Part shown: positions 1 through 5,290 of the stretch, one piece after another
How the letters are laid out: the number at the start of each line of letters is the position of its first letter
How positions within the stretch are numbered: the stretch's first letter is position 1
DNA from: Spirochaetaceae bacterium
GTDB lineage: Bacteria > Spirochaetota > Spirochaetia > Treponematales > Breznakiellaceae
Assembly (NCBI GenBank): GCA_031255395.1
Contig: JAIRSQ010000067.1
Coordinates: 1 to 9,108, forward strand
Length of the DNA stretch: 9,108 nt
Reading direction: 5' to 3'
Translations under genes and position numbers: made by a program
Notes under the pieces: generated by a model
The model's input: only the letters and a program-made list of their open reading frames with translations
What the model was told of the DNA's origin: nothing
Databases searched by the model: none

Positions 1-678
1 CTAAAAGGCGACCCGACACCGCTCGTTATGGAACTGCCGCCGTACCGTACGCCTACTTTGCGCGGGGCGCTCTGGCACGTATGGGAAAAGCTCGGCAGTT
101 ATGTCAAGAAGGCGGGAACGATCATCCTTGCCTGCTCGATACTGATATGGCTGATGACAAACTACCCGAACCGCCAGTTGTCCGATTCTCAGGTAGCACA
201 GCTTAAAACGAGCTATACCGCATCGAATCCTGGTGTAAGTGATGATGATGTCGACGCATACATCGAAACGGCACAGGCAGAACATCGGCTTCAGCACAGC
301 GTTGCCGGAATCGCGGGGCGGTTCATAGAGCCGGTTTTTAAGCCGCTGGGCTTTAACTGGAGGATGTCGATAGCGGCTATCACAGGTTTTGCCGCCAAAG
401 AGGTCGTCGTTTCAACGCTGGGCATATTGTACAATGTCGGCATGGACGAGGAGGGGGAAAGCCAGGGGCTGCAAGATGCGCTTAAAGACGATATTCGTCC
501 GCTAAATGCCTTTTCTTTTATGCTTTTTATGCTGCTGATACCGCCCTGCATCGCCGCGCTGTCCGTCATAAAGGCGGAGCTTAGCTGGAAATGGCTAGGT
601 TTCGAGGTTGCTTTCCTGCTGGCTACGGGCTGGCTGGTCAGTTTCGTTGTGTTCCAGCTTGGCACTGTTATAGGCTGA
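1..678 (+). CDS. feoB: Ferrous iron transport protein B, C-terminal part (partial at left edge)
   Basis: FeoB is the inner-membrane Fe(II) permease, with an N-terminal G domain and a C-terminal membrane channel. Only the last 225 residues are in the window, all from the channel. The frame is open from base 1, so the ATG at 28 is internal. Visible family signatures are MELPPYRTPTLRG (residues 10-22), followed by a membrane segment at about 38-55; the block FNWRMSIAAITGFAAKEVVVSTLG, of which FAAKEVVVSTLG is the most typical part; and two C-terminal membrane segments starting near FSFMLFMLLIPPC and WLGFEVAFLLATGWL. The Cys in IPPC matches the position of the conserved Cys of the last gate-like motif. 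The C-terminus looks complete and undamaged. A Cys-rich FeoB-associated peptide follows after 50 bases, probably on the same transcript. The G domain and any FeoA lie upstream, outside the window. Confidence 0.96.
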   Translation, partial: LKGDPTPLVMELPPYRTPTLRGALWHVWEKLGSYVKKAGTIILACSILIWLMTNYPNRQLSDSQVAQLKTSYTASNPGVSDDDVDAYIETAQAEHRLQHSVAGIAGRFIEPVFKPLGFNWRMSIAAITGFAAKEVVVSTLGILYNVGMDEEGESQGLQDALKDDIRPLNAFSFMLFMLLIPPCIAALSVIKAELSWKWLGFEVAFLLATGWLVSFVVFQLGTVIG

Positions 679-728
679 GCGTCCCGCGTCCGCCCCTGCG
701 CGGGCGCGGTTATTGGCAAGGGGTTTTA

Positions 729-869
729 ATGAATTTCCAGACAATCGCCGTGATAGCGATAAGCGCGGCGGCGTTGGCAGCGCTGGTTTTATACATAGTG
801 AGGATTTTTAAGCGGAAGGGCGGATGTTGCTGCGAGGGTGGCGCAAAATGCCCTCATTGCAAAAACTAG
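729..869 (+). CDS. Small FeoB-associated Cys-rich membrane protein
   Basis: This 46-residue protein has one N-terminal membrane segment (about residues 5-27, Ile/Ala/Leu-rich), a basic stretch (RIFKRK, 25-30) and a Cys-rich tail, GGCCCEGGAKCPHCKN, with five Cys at 33, 34, 35, 41 and 44. The start is set by a good ribosome binding site, AAGGGG at 718-723, five bases before the ATG. A longer reading from further upstream in this frame would overlap feoB and has no membrane start, so the short form is preferred. Position right after feoB, size and layout match the FeoB-associated Cys-rich membrane protein family (Pfam FeoB_associated). The positive-inside rule puts the Cys tail in the cytoplasm, where it could bind or hand on Fe(II), but that role is inferred. 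A weak GC-rich hairpin (CGCCC/GGGCG) lies in the gap after feoB and has no T-run. Confidence 0.85.
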   Translation: MNFQTIAVIAISAAALAALVLYIVRIFKRKGGCCCEGGAKCPHCKN

Positions 870-884
870 CGAGTTTGCCGCCGA

Positions 885-930
885 GTAAAATAAGGGGCGG
901 GGGCGCGCGCTGTCATCGCGCTCCTGCCCT
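885..930 (-). terminator. Rho-independent terminator of the MFS gene
   Basis: Bases 894-907 pair with 917-930, giving a stem of about 14 bp (a few G-T pairs, otherwise G-C) around a nine-base loop. Read on the - strand, the stem is followed by TTATTTTA (892-885), a modest T-rich tail. The hairpin begins at the last base of the MFS stop codon. On the + strand no T-run follows, so it would serve the convergent iron genes less well, though so stable a stem may still stop polymerase coming from that side. Confidence 0.7.
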
Positions 931-2246
931 CAGTTCTCGTTTGAAAGCCGCGCCATGTGTTTTCGCGTGACAAAGTAAAGCAACAGAGCCAGCGCTGCAA
1001 ATATCGAAAAGAATAAAAACAGGCTTCGGAAACCTGAGCGTTCCACTATAAAACCGCCCGCAAGCGCGCCGAGCAGGGCGGGCACGCCGGTTCCCAAAGC
1101 GAGGTACAGCGACATTCCGAGAGCGCGTTGTTCCGGCTTGACGCAGGTCGCGATGAACGAGACCGCGGCAGGGTGGAATACGCCATAACATACGGAATGC
1201 GTCAGTTGGGAAAAAACGACGCCCGTCCTGGACGGGAACAGCGTTATTATGGCGAAGCGCGCCAGAATCGCGGCGGTGGCAAAGGCTATCAGCGGCATTG
1301 CGCCGAAACGCCGTATGAGCCGCTTGGACAGAAATATAAACGGTATCTCGGAACCGCTGGAGAGCGCCCACATGAGTCCGACAGCGTCCCATTCAAGCTG
1401 TTCGACGACGTACAGGGACAGAAAGGCGTTTACCGGAGACAAGGCAAGACGGTTCAGGAATATTATCGAAAATCCGGTTATAAAAAGCGGCGTCCAGAGT
1501 TTGTGCGTCGCGCCGTGCCGCAGGCTTGCGGCACGGGTTTTTGTGCCGGGAACTGGAGCGGCGGGCGAACGCCGTTCCGTTGCCGGCGGCGGGCATTCGC
1601 GCGACGACACCCTGTCGTTTATAAAACAGCGCGACGGTATGACCGTGATCAGGATTACCGAAACCATGCTGTTAAACGCTATCCAAAACGCTATGTTTCG
1701 CGACGTATTCGGAAGTATAAACGGCGTAAACTGTAAAAATACTACGACCGTAAAAAAAGCGAGCGAGCCTATCGCGCGGTATTTGCCGTAATTCCCATCT
1801 TTTCCAAGTTTTATCGTGCTTATAGCGTCCATTAGCGGCTGGACGGCGCGGTAGCCGAAAGACAGGAAGGGCAGGACTGCCGCGCAAAGCGTCAAATTCT
1901 TTGAAACAAGCAAAATCGCGCCGCAAACCGTGCCGGTTATCAGCGAAACCAGCAGTACCGGCTTGTAACACCGGTAACGGTCGGCGAAAAATCCCATAAC
2001 GAAAGGACTGGCGATAGCCGCCGCCTCACAAAATCCAAGTATGATGCCCAGAATTGAATGGCTAAAGCCGTAACCGCGGATAAGCACGGAAATATACGGC
2101 GAAAGCACGCCAGGTACAAGAAAAACGCCGATAAAGGCCAGCGTCCAATACACGTTGTTAAAAATATAACGCTCATTTGCGTAAAAATCCACTGGGAAAA
2201 CCGGCTTTGCCCGGCATGAGCCTACCCGCCGCAAGTGGCGGAGCAT
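930..2246 (-). CDS. MFS transporter, MFS_1-like (LacY/HcaT/nucleoside symporter-like)
   Basis: This is a major facilitator superfamily permease of about 438 residues in the cytoplasmic membrane. Two sets of roughly six hydrophobic segments are separated by a polar, Pro/Arg-rich central loop (around SSRECPPPATERRSP). The loop 2-3 signature is visible as GFFADRYRCYKP, the counterpart of the MFS motif GxxaDrxGrr. After it comes YGKYRAIGSLAFF, like the GkyRxwGSiGf block of the MFS_1_like family (sugar, phenylpropionate and nucleoside proton symporters). The substrate cannot be read from the sequence. The start is uncertain. The frame is open to about 2387, but homology-like sequence begins only near NERYIFNNVYW. 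Candidates are ATG at 2246 (GGGG four bases ahead; chosen) and GTG at 2192 (no ribosome binding site). Small inverted repeats at 2226-2241 and about 2195-2220 lie after the ATG and would fit a leader better, which favours the shorter form. Confidence 0.85.
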   Translation of the reverse strand: MLRHLRRVGSCRAKPVFPVDFYANERYIFNNVYWTLAFIGVFLVPGVLSPYISVLIRGYGFSHSILGIILGFCEAAAIASPFVMGFFADRYRCYKPVLLVSLITGTVCGAILLVSKNLTLCAAVLPFLSFGYRAVQPLMDAISTIKLGKDGNYGKYRAIGSLAFFTVVVFLQFTPFILPNTSRNIAFWIAFNSMVSVILITVIPSRCFINDRVSSRECPPPATERRSPAAPVPGTKTRAASLRHGATHKLWTPLFITGFSIIFLNRLALSPVNAFLSLYVVEQLEWDAVGLMWALSSGSEIPFIFLSKRLIRRFGAMPLIAFATAAILARFAIITLFPSRTGVVFSQLTHSVCYGVFHPAAVSFIATCVKPEQRALGMSLYLALGTGVPALLGALAGGFIVERSGFRSLFLFFSIFAALALLLYFVTRKHMARLSNEN

Positions 2247-2320
2247 TAAACCCCACTGCAAATAAAAAATTAAACGGGGAGCGTTTTGCCTGTAACCTTT
2301 TTTTGCCGGCGTTGTTTGCA

Positions 2321-2397
2321 TATACATAAACCAATCATCAGGCGCAACAAGTACTCCTGGCCGTTGCCGTATTCCTCCTTGCGGCAACGGTTTTTTT
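2321..2397 (+). ncRNA. Candidate small RNA ending at the orphan terminator
   Basis: This is a hypothesis from position only. A possible -10 box, TATACA, lies at 2321-2326, but a poor -35 region (T-run near 2298-2303) is all that accompanies it. Transcription from about 2333 would give an RNA of roughly 65 bases ending in the terminator hairpin. A small CAGG/CCTG hairpin (near 2339-2360) would precede the main stem. The CCUCCUU loop would be exposed and could pair with ribosome binding sites, as C-rich loops of some bacterial regulatory RNAs do. I do not recognise it as 6S, SRP, tmRNA or RNase P RNA. The 5' end is a guess. Confidence 0.25.
2361..2397 (+). terminator. Strong Rho-independent terminator with anti-Shine-Dalgarno-like loop
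   Basis: CCGTTGCCG (2361-2369) and CGGCAACGG (2382-2390) form a perfect 9-bp stem followed directly by seven T (2391-2397). The 12-base loop is TATTCCTCCTTG and contains CCTCCTT, complementary to a Shine-Dalgarno sequence. No + strand gene lies upstream: 930-2246 codes on the other strand. The terminator must end either a short non-coding transcript or an antisense transcript from inside the MFS gene. It has no T-run on the - strand. Confidence 0.8.
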
Positions 2398-2448
2398 ATG
2401 TCCCAAGAAGGCGCGTGACGGACGGCTGCCTGAAAACCTTGATTACTG

Positions 2449-2454
2449 TATTAT
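2449..2454 (+). promoter_or_regulatory. Possible -10 box (TATTAT) for the lipoprotein gene
   Basis: TATTAT ends seven bases before the lipoprotein ATG at 2462, so initiation would fall at or next to the start codon. No convincing -35 hexamer is seen at the right distance, and no Shine-Dalgarno sequence precedes the ATG. This would fit a leaderless mRNA, but a six-base A/T match is weak evidence. Confidence 0.25.
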
Positions 2455-2461
2455 GTAACTT

Positions 2462-3289
2462 ATGAATATTATTGAGCGGCTTTTTTGCGCGTTGGTTTTT
2501 TGCGCGGCCATTGGGTCCTGCGCGTCCCGGTTTGAAAGCGCGCCGGACTGGCTTGACCGCCGGACCGAAAGTGCTGGATGGCACGGCAAAGGCGTATTGC
2601 CTGAGGCATACGCGACATATATAAAGAGCGAAACGGCGCTGTTGTTCCCCGGCCGGGACCGGTACGGCCCGCGTTTGCAATTCGCCGTTTACGCTCTTGA
2701 TGTCTCGGACGAAGCGGAGAGCGGCCTATTAAACCGCGTTCTGTACGGCGGATTGCCGTGCCGCGAGTACGCCGAAAACCTGTTTAGCAGCGTGAAGGAC
2801 GATTATTTAAAGGCCAACAAGGACGCTCCGCCCGATTCAAAGAGCGACTGGTCGTATATTGAACTGTTTGACGGCGGCGTATACGGGCAGGTTACGGTCA
2901 TATCGAGAAGCAGGTACGTTTACTTGGGCGGCGCCCACGGGCAAAACGAAAAAATTTGCTTTGTGTTGGACACGGGCGCGCTTTCACAGGTTTTGCTGGA
3001 TGACATTCTGCAAGACGGAGCAAAAGCGGTTCTGCAAGAACATGTCGACGACGCTCTTGGCTCCAAATACGGAGCGGGGCCGGGCGCGCCGTTACGGGCG
3101 GCGGGCTTTCTGGAAGATTCAGGCGGAGTCCCCGAAAACTTTTTTTTGTCGCCTGAAGGATTGGGTTTCTGCTGGAATCCCTACGAAATCGCTCCTTACT
3201 CTATGGGAATCATCGAAATAACGCTGCCTTACGGGGACATAGAAAGCCTGCTCAATGACAGGGGACTCGATCTTGCTGGCAATTTCTAG
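2462..3289 (+). CDS. Putative lipoprotein with DUF3298/RsiV-like C-terminal domain
   Basis: The protein has 275 residues. An N-terminal signal (hydrophobic 6-19, LFCALVFCAAIGS) ends at Cys20. The sequence IGSC is not the classical LxxC box but fits the relaxed spirochaete lipobox, so a lipid-anchored periplasmic or surface protein is likely. The C-terminal half carries marks of the DUF3298 fold found in RsiV and PdaC-type proteins, often paired with DUF4163: YVYLGGAHGQNEK, then FVLDTGALSQVLLDDIL, and at the end FFLSPEGLGFCWNPYEIAPY followed by GIIEITLPYGDIESLL. In RsiV this fold binds lysozyme; here the ligand is unknown. No sigma-factor partner or polysaccharide deacetylase domain is present. 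No Shine-Dalgarno sequence precedes the ATG. An eight-T run lies at 3140-3147, inside the coding sequence. The gene stands alone, divergent from the MFS gene and ahead of the thrC promoter. Confidence 0.85.
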   Translation: MNIIERLFCALVFCAAIGSCASRFESAPDWLDRRTESAGWHGKGVLPEAYATYIKSETALLFPGRDRYGPRLQFAVYALDVSDEAESGLLNRVLYGGLPCREYAENLFSSVKDDYLKANKDAPPDSKSDWSYIELFDGGVYGQVTVISRSRYVYLGGAHGQNEKICFVLDTGALSQVLLDDILQDGAKAVLQEHVDDALGSKYGAGPGAPLRAAGFLEDSGGVPENFFLSPEGLGFCWNPYEIAPYSMGIIEITLPYGDIESLLNDRGLDLAGNF

Positions 3290-3321
3290 CGGCCTGTAAC
3301 GCTTGAACGCGCATCTCTCGC

Positions 3322-3350
3322 TTGACATTCGCGGCGACGCGGGATAGATT
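3322..3350 (+). promoter_or_regulatory. Sigma-70-type promoter of the thrC operon
   Basis: A perfect -35 hexamer TTGACA (3322-3327) is followed after exactly 17 bases by TAGATT (3345-3350), a four-of-six match to TATAAT. Initiation would fall near 3357, giving a leader of about 50 bases before thrC. The leader is too short for, and shows no sign of, a Thr-codon attenuator or a riboswitch. Confidence 0.7.
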
Positions 3351-3408
3351 GCTTGAATGAAGCGTTAAAGCGGGAACGAGACTGCCTGATACTTGAGGAT
3401 ATTCGGGA

Positions 3409-4701
3409 ATGCGTTACTATAGCACGCGAAATCGCGGCGAATCTTACTGTTTTTACGAGGCTCTTTTGCGGGGGCTTGCGCCTGACGGTGGCCTCTTCGT
3501 GCCGGAAGAAATTCCGCGCTTCCGTCCTGCCGTCGTGTCGTCTCTTGGCGATATGGGGTTTCAGGAAATCGCTTACGAGACGTTACATCCTTTTGTAAAA
3601 GGCGACATTCCCGATGCGGCGTTGCAAGACATGGTGTGCGGGGCATTCACGTTTGACGCGCCGCTTGTGCCCGCTGGCGAGCGTCTAGTGCTGGAGCTTT
3701 TTCACGGGCCCACGGCGGCCTTCAAGGATTTTGGCGCGCGCTTCATGTCCCGCGCCTTCGCATACTTCCGGCAGGGCGAGAGCCGTCCGCTCAAGATACT
3801 GGTTGCCACGTCCGGCGACACGGGCGGCGCGGTAGCAAGCGGCTTTTACGGCGTTGACGGCGTGAGCGTAACCGTGCTGTACCCTAAAGGGCGCGTTTCG
3901 CCGTTACAGGAGCGGCAGATCGCGGGTCTTGGCGGCAATATCGAAGCCGTCGCGGTCGAAGGCAGTTTTGACGACTGTCAGCGTCTTGTAAAAACCGCTC
4001 TTTCCGACAGCGAACTCAACAAACTGTTAGCGCTATCGTCCGCGAACTCAATAAACATCGCCCGCCTCATCCCGCAGGCCGTATACTACGTTGCCGCCGC
4101 GGGCAAACTCACAGCCGCCGACCCGCCGGCTGTGTTTTCGGTTCCGTCTGGCAATCTGGGCAACCTTACAGCCGGAATGTATGCCATGAAGATGGGCGCT
4201 CCAATCGGCCTGTTCGTCGCGGCGGAAAACAGCAACAGGGCGTTTGACGATTACCTTGCGACCAGAAACTTTGTTCCGCGCCCGACTGTCACCACGATTT
4301 CCAATGCCATGGACGTAGGCGCTCCGAGCAATTTTGAACGGCTAAGCTCGCATTGGAGTCTCGACGAGCTTAGGCGGCTGGTTAAAGGCGCTTCAGTAAA
4401 CGACAGCGACACAAAGTCCGCCATGGAGACTGTTTTTAAGGACTGCGGCTATGTCTTGGACCCGCACAGCGCTGTTGGCTGGCAGGCGCTTACAGTGCTT
4501 TGCGAGTCGGGAACGCTGTCAGGCGGGACTTTCGTCGTGCTGGCTACGGCTCATCCGGCAAAGTTCAGCGACATTGTCGAACCCGTCGCCGGGCCGGTAA
4601 CGCCGCCGCCGTGTCTGCAAGAGGCTATGGGCAGGACTGTCAGCTCTGTCACTATTCCGCCGGATTTCCAGGCGCTGAACGCTTTGTTGCGAAAGGTTTA
4701 G
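3409..4701 (+). CDS. thrC: Threonine synthase
   Basis: Threonine synthase is a cytoplasmic PLP enzyme that turns O-phospho-L-homoserine into L-threonine and phosphate, the last step of threonine synthesis. The 430 residues match the usual length of the E. coli-type enzyme. Visible landmarks, in order: the N-terminal domain MRYYSTRNRGESYCFYEALL with GLAPDGGLFVPE (22-33); the PLP lysine at 106 in HGPTAAFKDFGARFM; the SGDTGGA turn (135-141); the phosphate-binding loop PSGNLGN (246-252); DPHSAVG (351-357); and ATAHPAKF (379-386). All expected catalytic and cofactor residues seem to be present. GAGG at 3395-3398, ten bases before the ATG, supports this start. The gene follows the TTGACA promoter and is followed after five bases by a UPF0178 gene, so the two are surely cotranscribed. 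No other threonine-pathway gene is in the window. Confidence 0.97.
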   Translation: MRYYSTRNRGESYCFYEALLRGLAPDGGLFVPEEIPRFRPAVVSSLGDMGFQEIAYETLHPFVKGDIPDAALQDMVCGAFTFDAPLVPAGERLVLELFHGPTAAFKDFGARFMSRAFAYFRQGESRPLKILVATSGDTGGAVASGFYGVDGVSVTVLYPKGRVSPLQERQIAGLGGNIEAVAVEGSFDDCQRLVKTALSDSELNKLLALSSANSINIARLIPQAVYYVAAAGKLTAADPPAVFSVPSGNLGNLTAGMYAMKMGAPIGLFVAAENSNRAFDDYLATRNFVPRPTVTTISNAMDVGAPSNFERLSSHWSLDELRRLVKGASVNDSDTKSAMETVFKDCGYVLDPHSAVGWQALTVLCESGTLSGGTFVVLATAHPAKFSDIVEPVAGPVTPPPCLQEAMGRTVSSVTIPPDFQALNALLRKV

Positions 4702-4706
4702 AACGC

Positions 4707-5240
4707 GTGAATATTTTGGTCGACGCCGATTCCTGCCCCGCCGGAACAAGGCGCGTGATATTGAAAGCCGCCGAAAAACGTCGCATAAAGGCGTTTTTTG
4801 CCGCCAACCGCGCGATTCCGGAGGTTGAAGGCGATTTCGCGATGATGGTTTTGTGCCCGGAAAGGGACGGCTCGGCCGACGACTGCATCGCCGCGCTCGC
4901 CGAGCAAGGCGACGTCGCCGTTACCCGCGACGTGCCGCTTGCGGAACGCCTGATACGCAAAGGCGCCTCGGTGCTTGACGATCGGGGAGGCGTTTTTACG
5001 CCGGACAACATCCGCGCCCGCCTGTCTGTCCGCGATTTTAAGATAGGGCTCGCGTTGAACGGCACTGCTATCGAGCGTACCGCCAATTACGGCAGGCGGG
5101 AACTGAAACTGTTCGCCGACAGCTTCGACCGGCTGCTTACAGCCGCGTCGCGAGCGGCAGGAGACGGCGGGACGGAAAGTTTTCAGCGTCGCGGCAGGCC
5201 GCAAAGAGAGCGCATGAATTTTGAAGCGGGACCGGAGTAA
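4707..5240 (+). CDS. UPF0178 (YaiI/YqxD, DUF188) family protein
   Basis: The protein has 177 residues, including a C-terminal tail (from about residue 145) that is longer and more basic than the family core. The N-terminus NILVDADSCPAGTR is the family's opening motif (vDADaCP). It is followed by a conserved FAANRAIPE stretch, GSADDCIAALAEQGDVAVTRDVPLA and RGGVFTPDNIRARLSVRDF, all matching conserved blocks of YaiI/YqxD. Asp residues at these places recall a PIN/NYN-like nuclease fold, but the family's function is not established. In place of the common ADDW, this protein has ADDC. The start is the GTG at 4707, preceded by GAAAGG (4691-4696). Translation upstream in this frame would run through thrC in the wrong frame and is not real. 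The gene begins five bases after the thrC stop. Confidence 0.92.
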   Translation: MNILVDADSCPAGTRRVILKAAEKRRIKAFFAANRAIPEVEGDFAMMVLCPERDGSADDCIAALAEQGDVAVTRDVPLAERLIRKGASVLDDRGGVFTPDNIRARLSVRDFKIGLALNGTAIERTANYGRRELKLFADSFDRLLTAASRAAGDGGTESFQRRGRPQRERMNFEAGPE

Positions 5241-5275
5241 GAGCGGACTGTCGCTTTCATTTATGTCAGGAATCT

Positions 5276-5283
5276 GCCGATAA
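5276..5283 (+). promoter_or_regulatory. Exact GCCGATAA, a FliA (sigma-28) -10-like box
   Basis: The eight bases are identical to the classical flagellar sigma-28 -10 element and end seven bases before the ATG at 5291. The matching -35 element (TAAA about 15 bases upstream) is absent; TCAT lies there. If used, the transcript would start at or just before the ATG and be leaderless, consistent with the lack of a Shine-Dalgarno sequence. Because the -35 element is missing, this remains a candidate only. Confidence 0.3.
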
Positions 5284-5290
5284 ATTACCA

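Noticed and set aside
655..680. Sigma-54 box (TGGCAC) at the end of feoB
   Set aside because: The -12 TTGC part is missing, and it lies in coding sequence.
1128..1791. Long + strand open frames across the MFS gene
   Set aside because: They are rich in Arg and Lys with no motif, and are antisense shadows of a GC-rich transporter gene.
2370..2381. CCTCCTT as a remnant of a 16S rRNA 3' end
   Set aside because: Only the seven-base anti-Shine-Dalgarno core matches; the flanks do not resemble the conserved 16S end, and it lies in a terminator loop.
2371..2387. AAGGAGG on the - strand as the ribosome binding site of the MFS gene
   Set aside because: No ATG, GTG or TTG lies at a proper distance after it; it is the complement of the + strand terminator loop.
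3353..3598. An 81-codon + strand frame starting at 3353 that overlaps the start of thrC
   Set aside because: It has no family resemblance beyond its own frame, and it runs inside the well-supported thrC gene in another frame.
4500..4706. Extended N-terminus of the UPF0178 protein from an ATG-less upstream frame
   Set aside because: It would overlap thrC out of frame; the family motif starts directly at the GTG at 4707, which has its own ribosome binding site.
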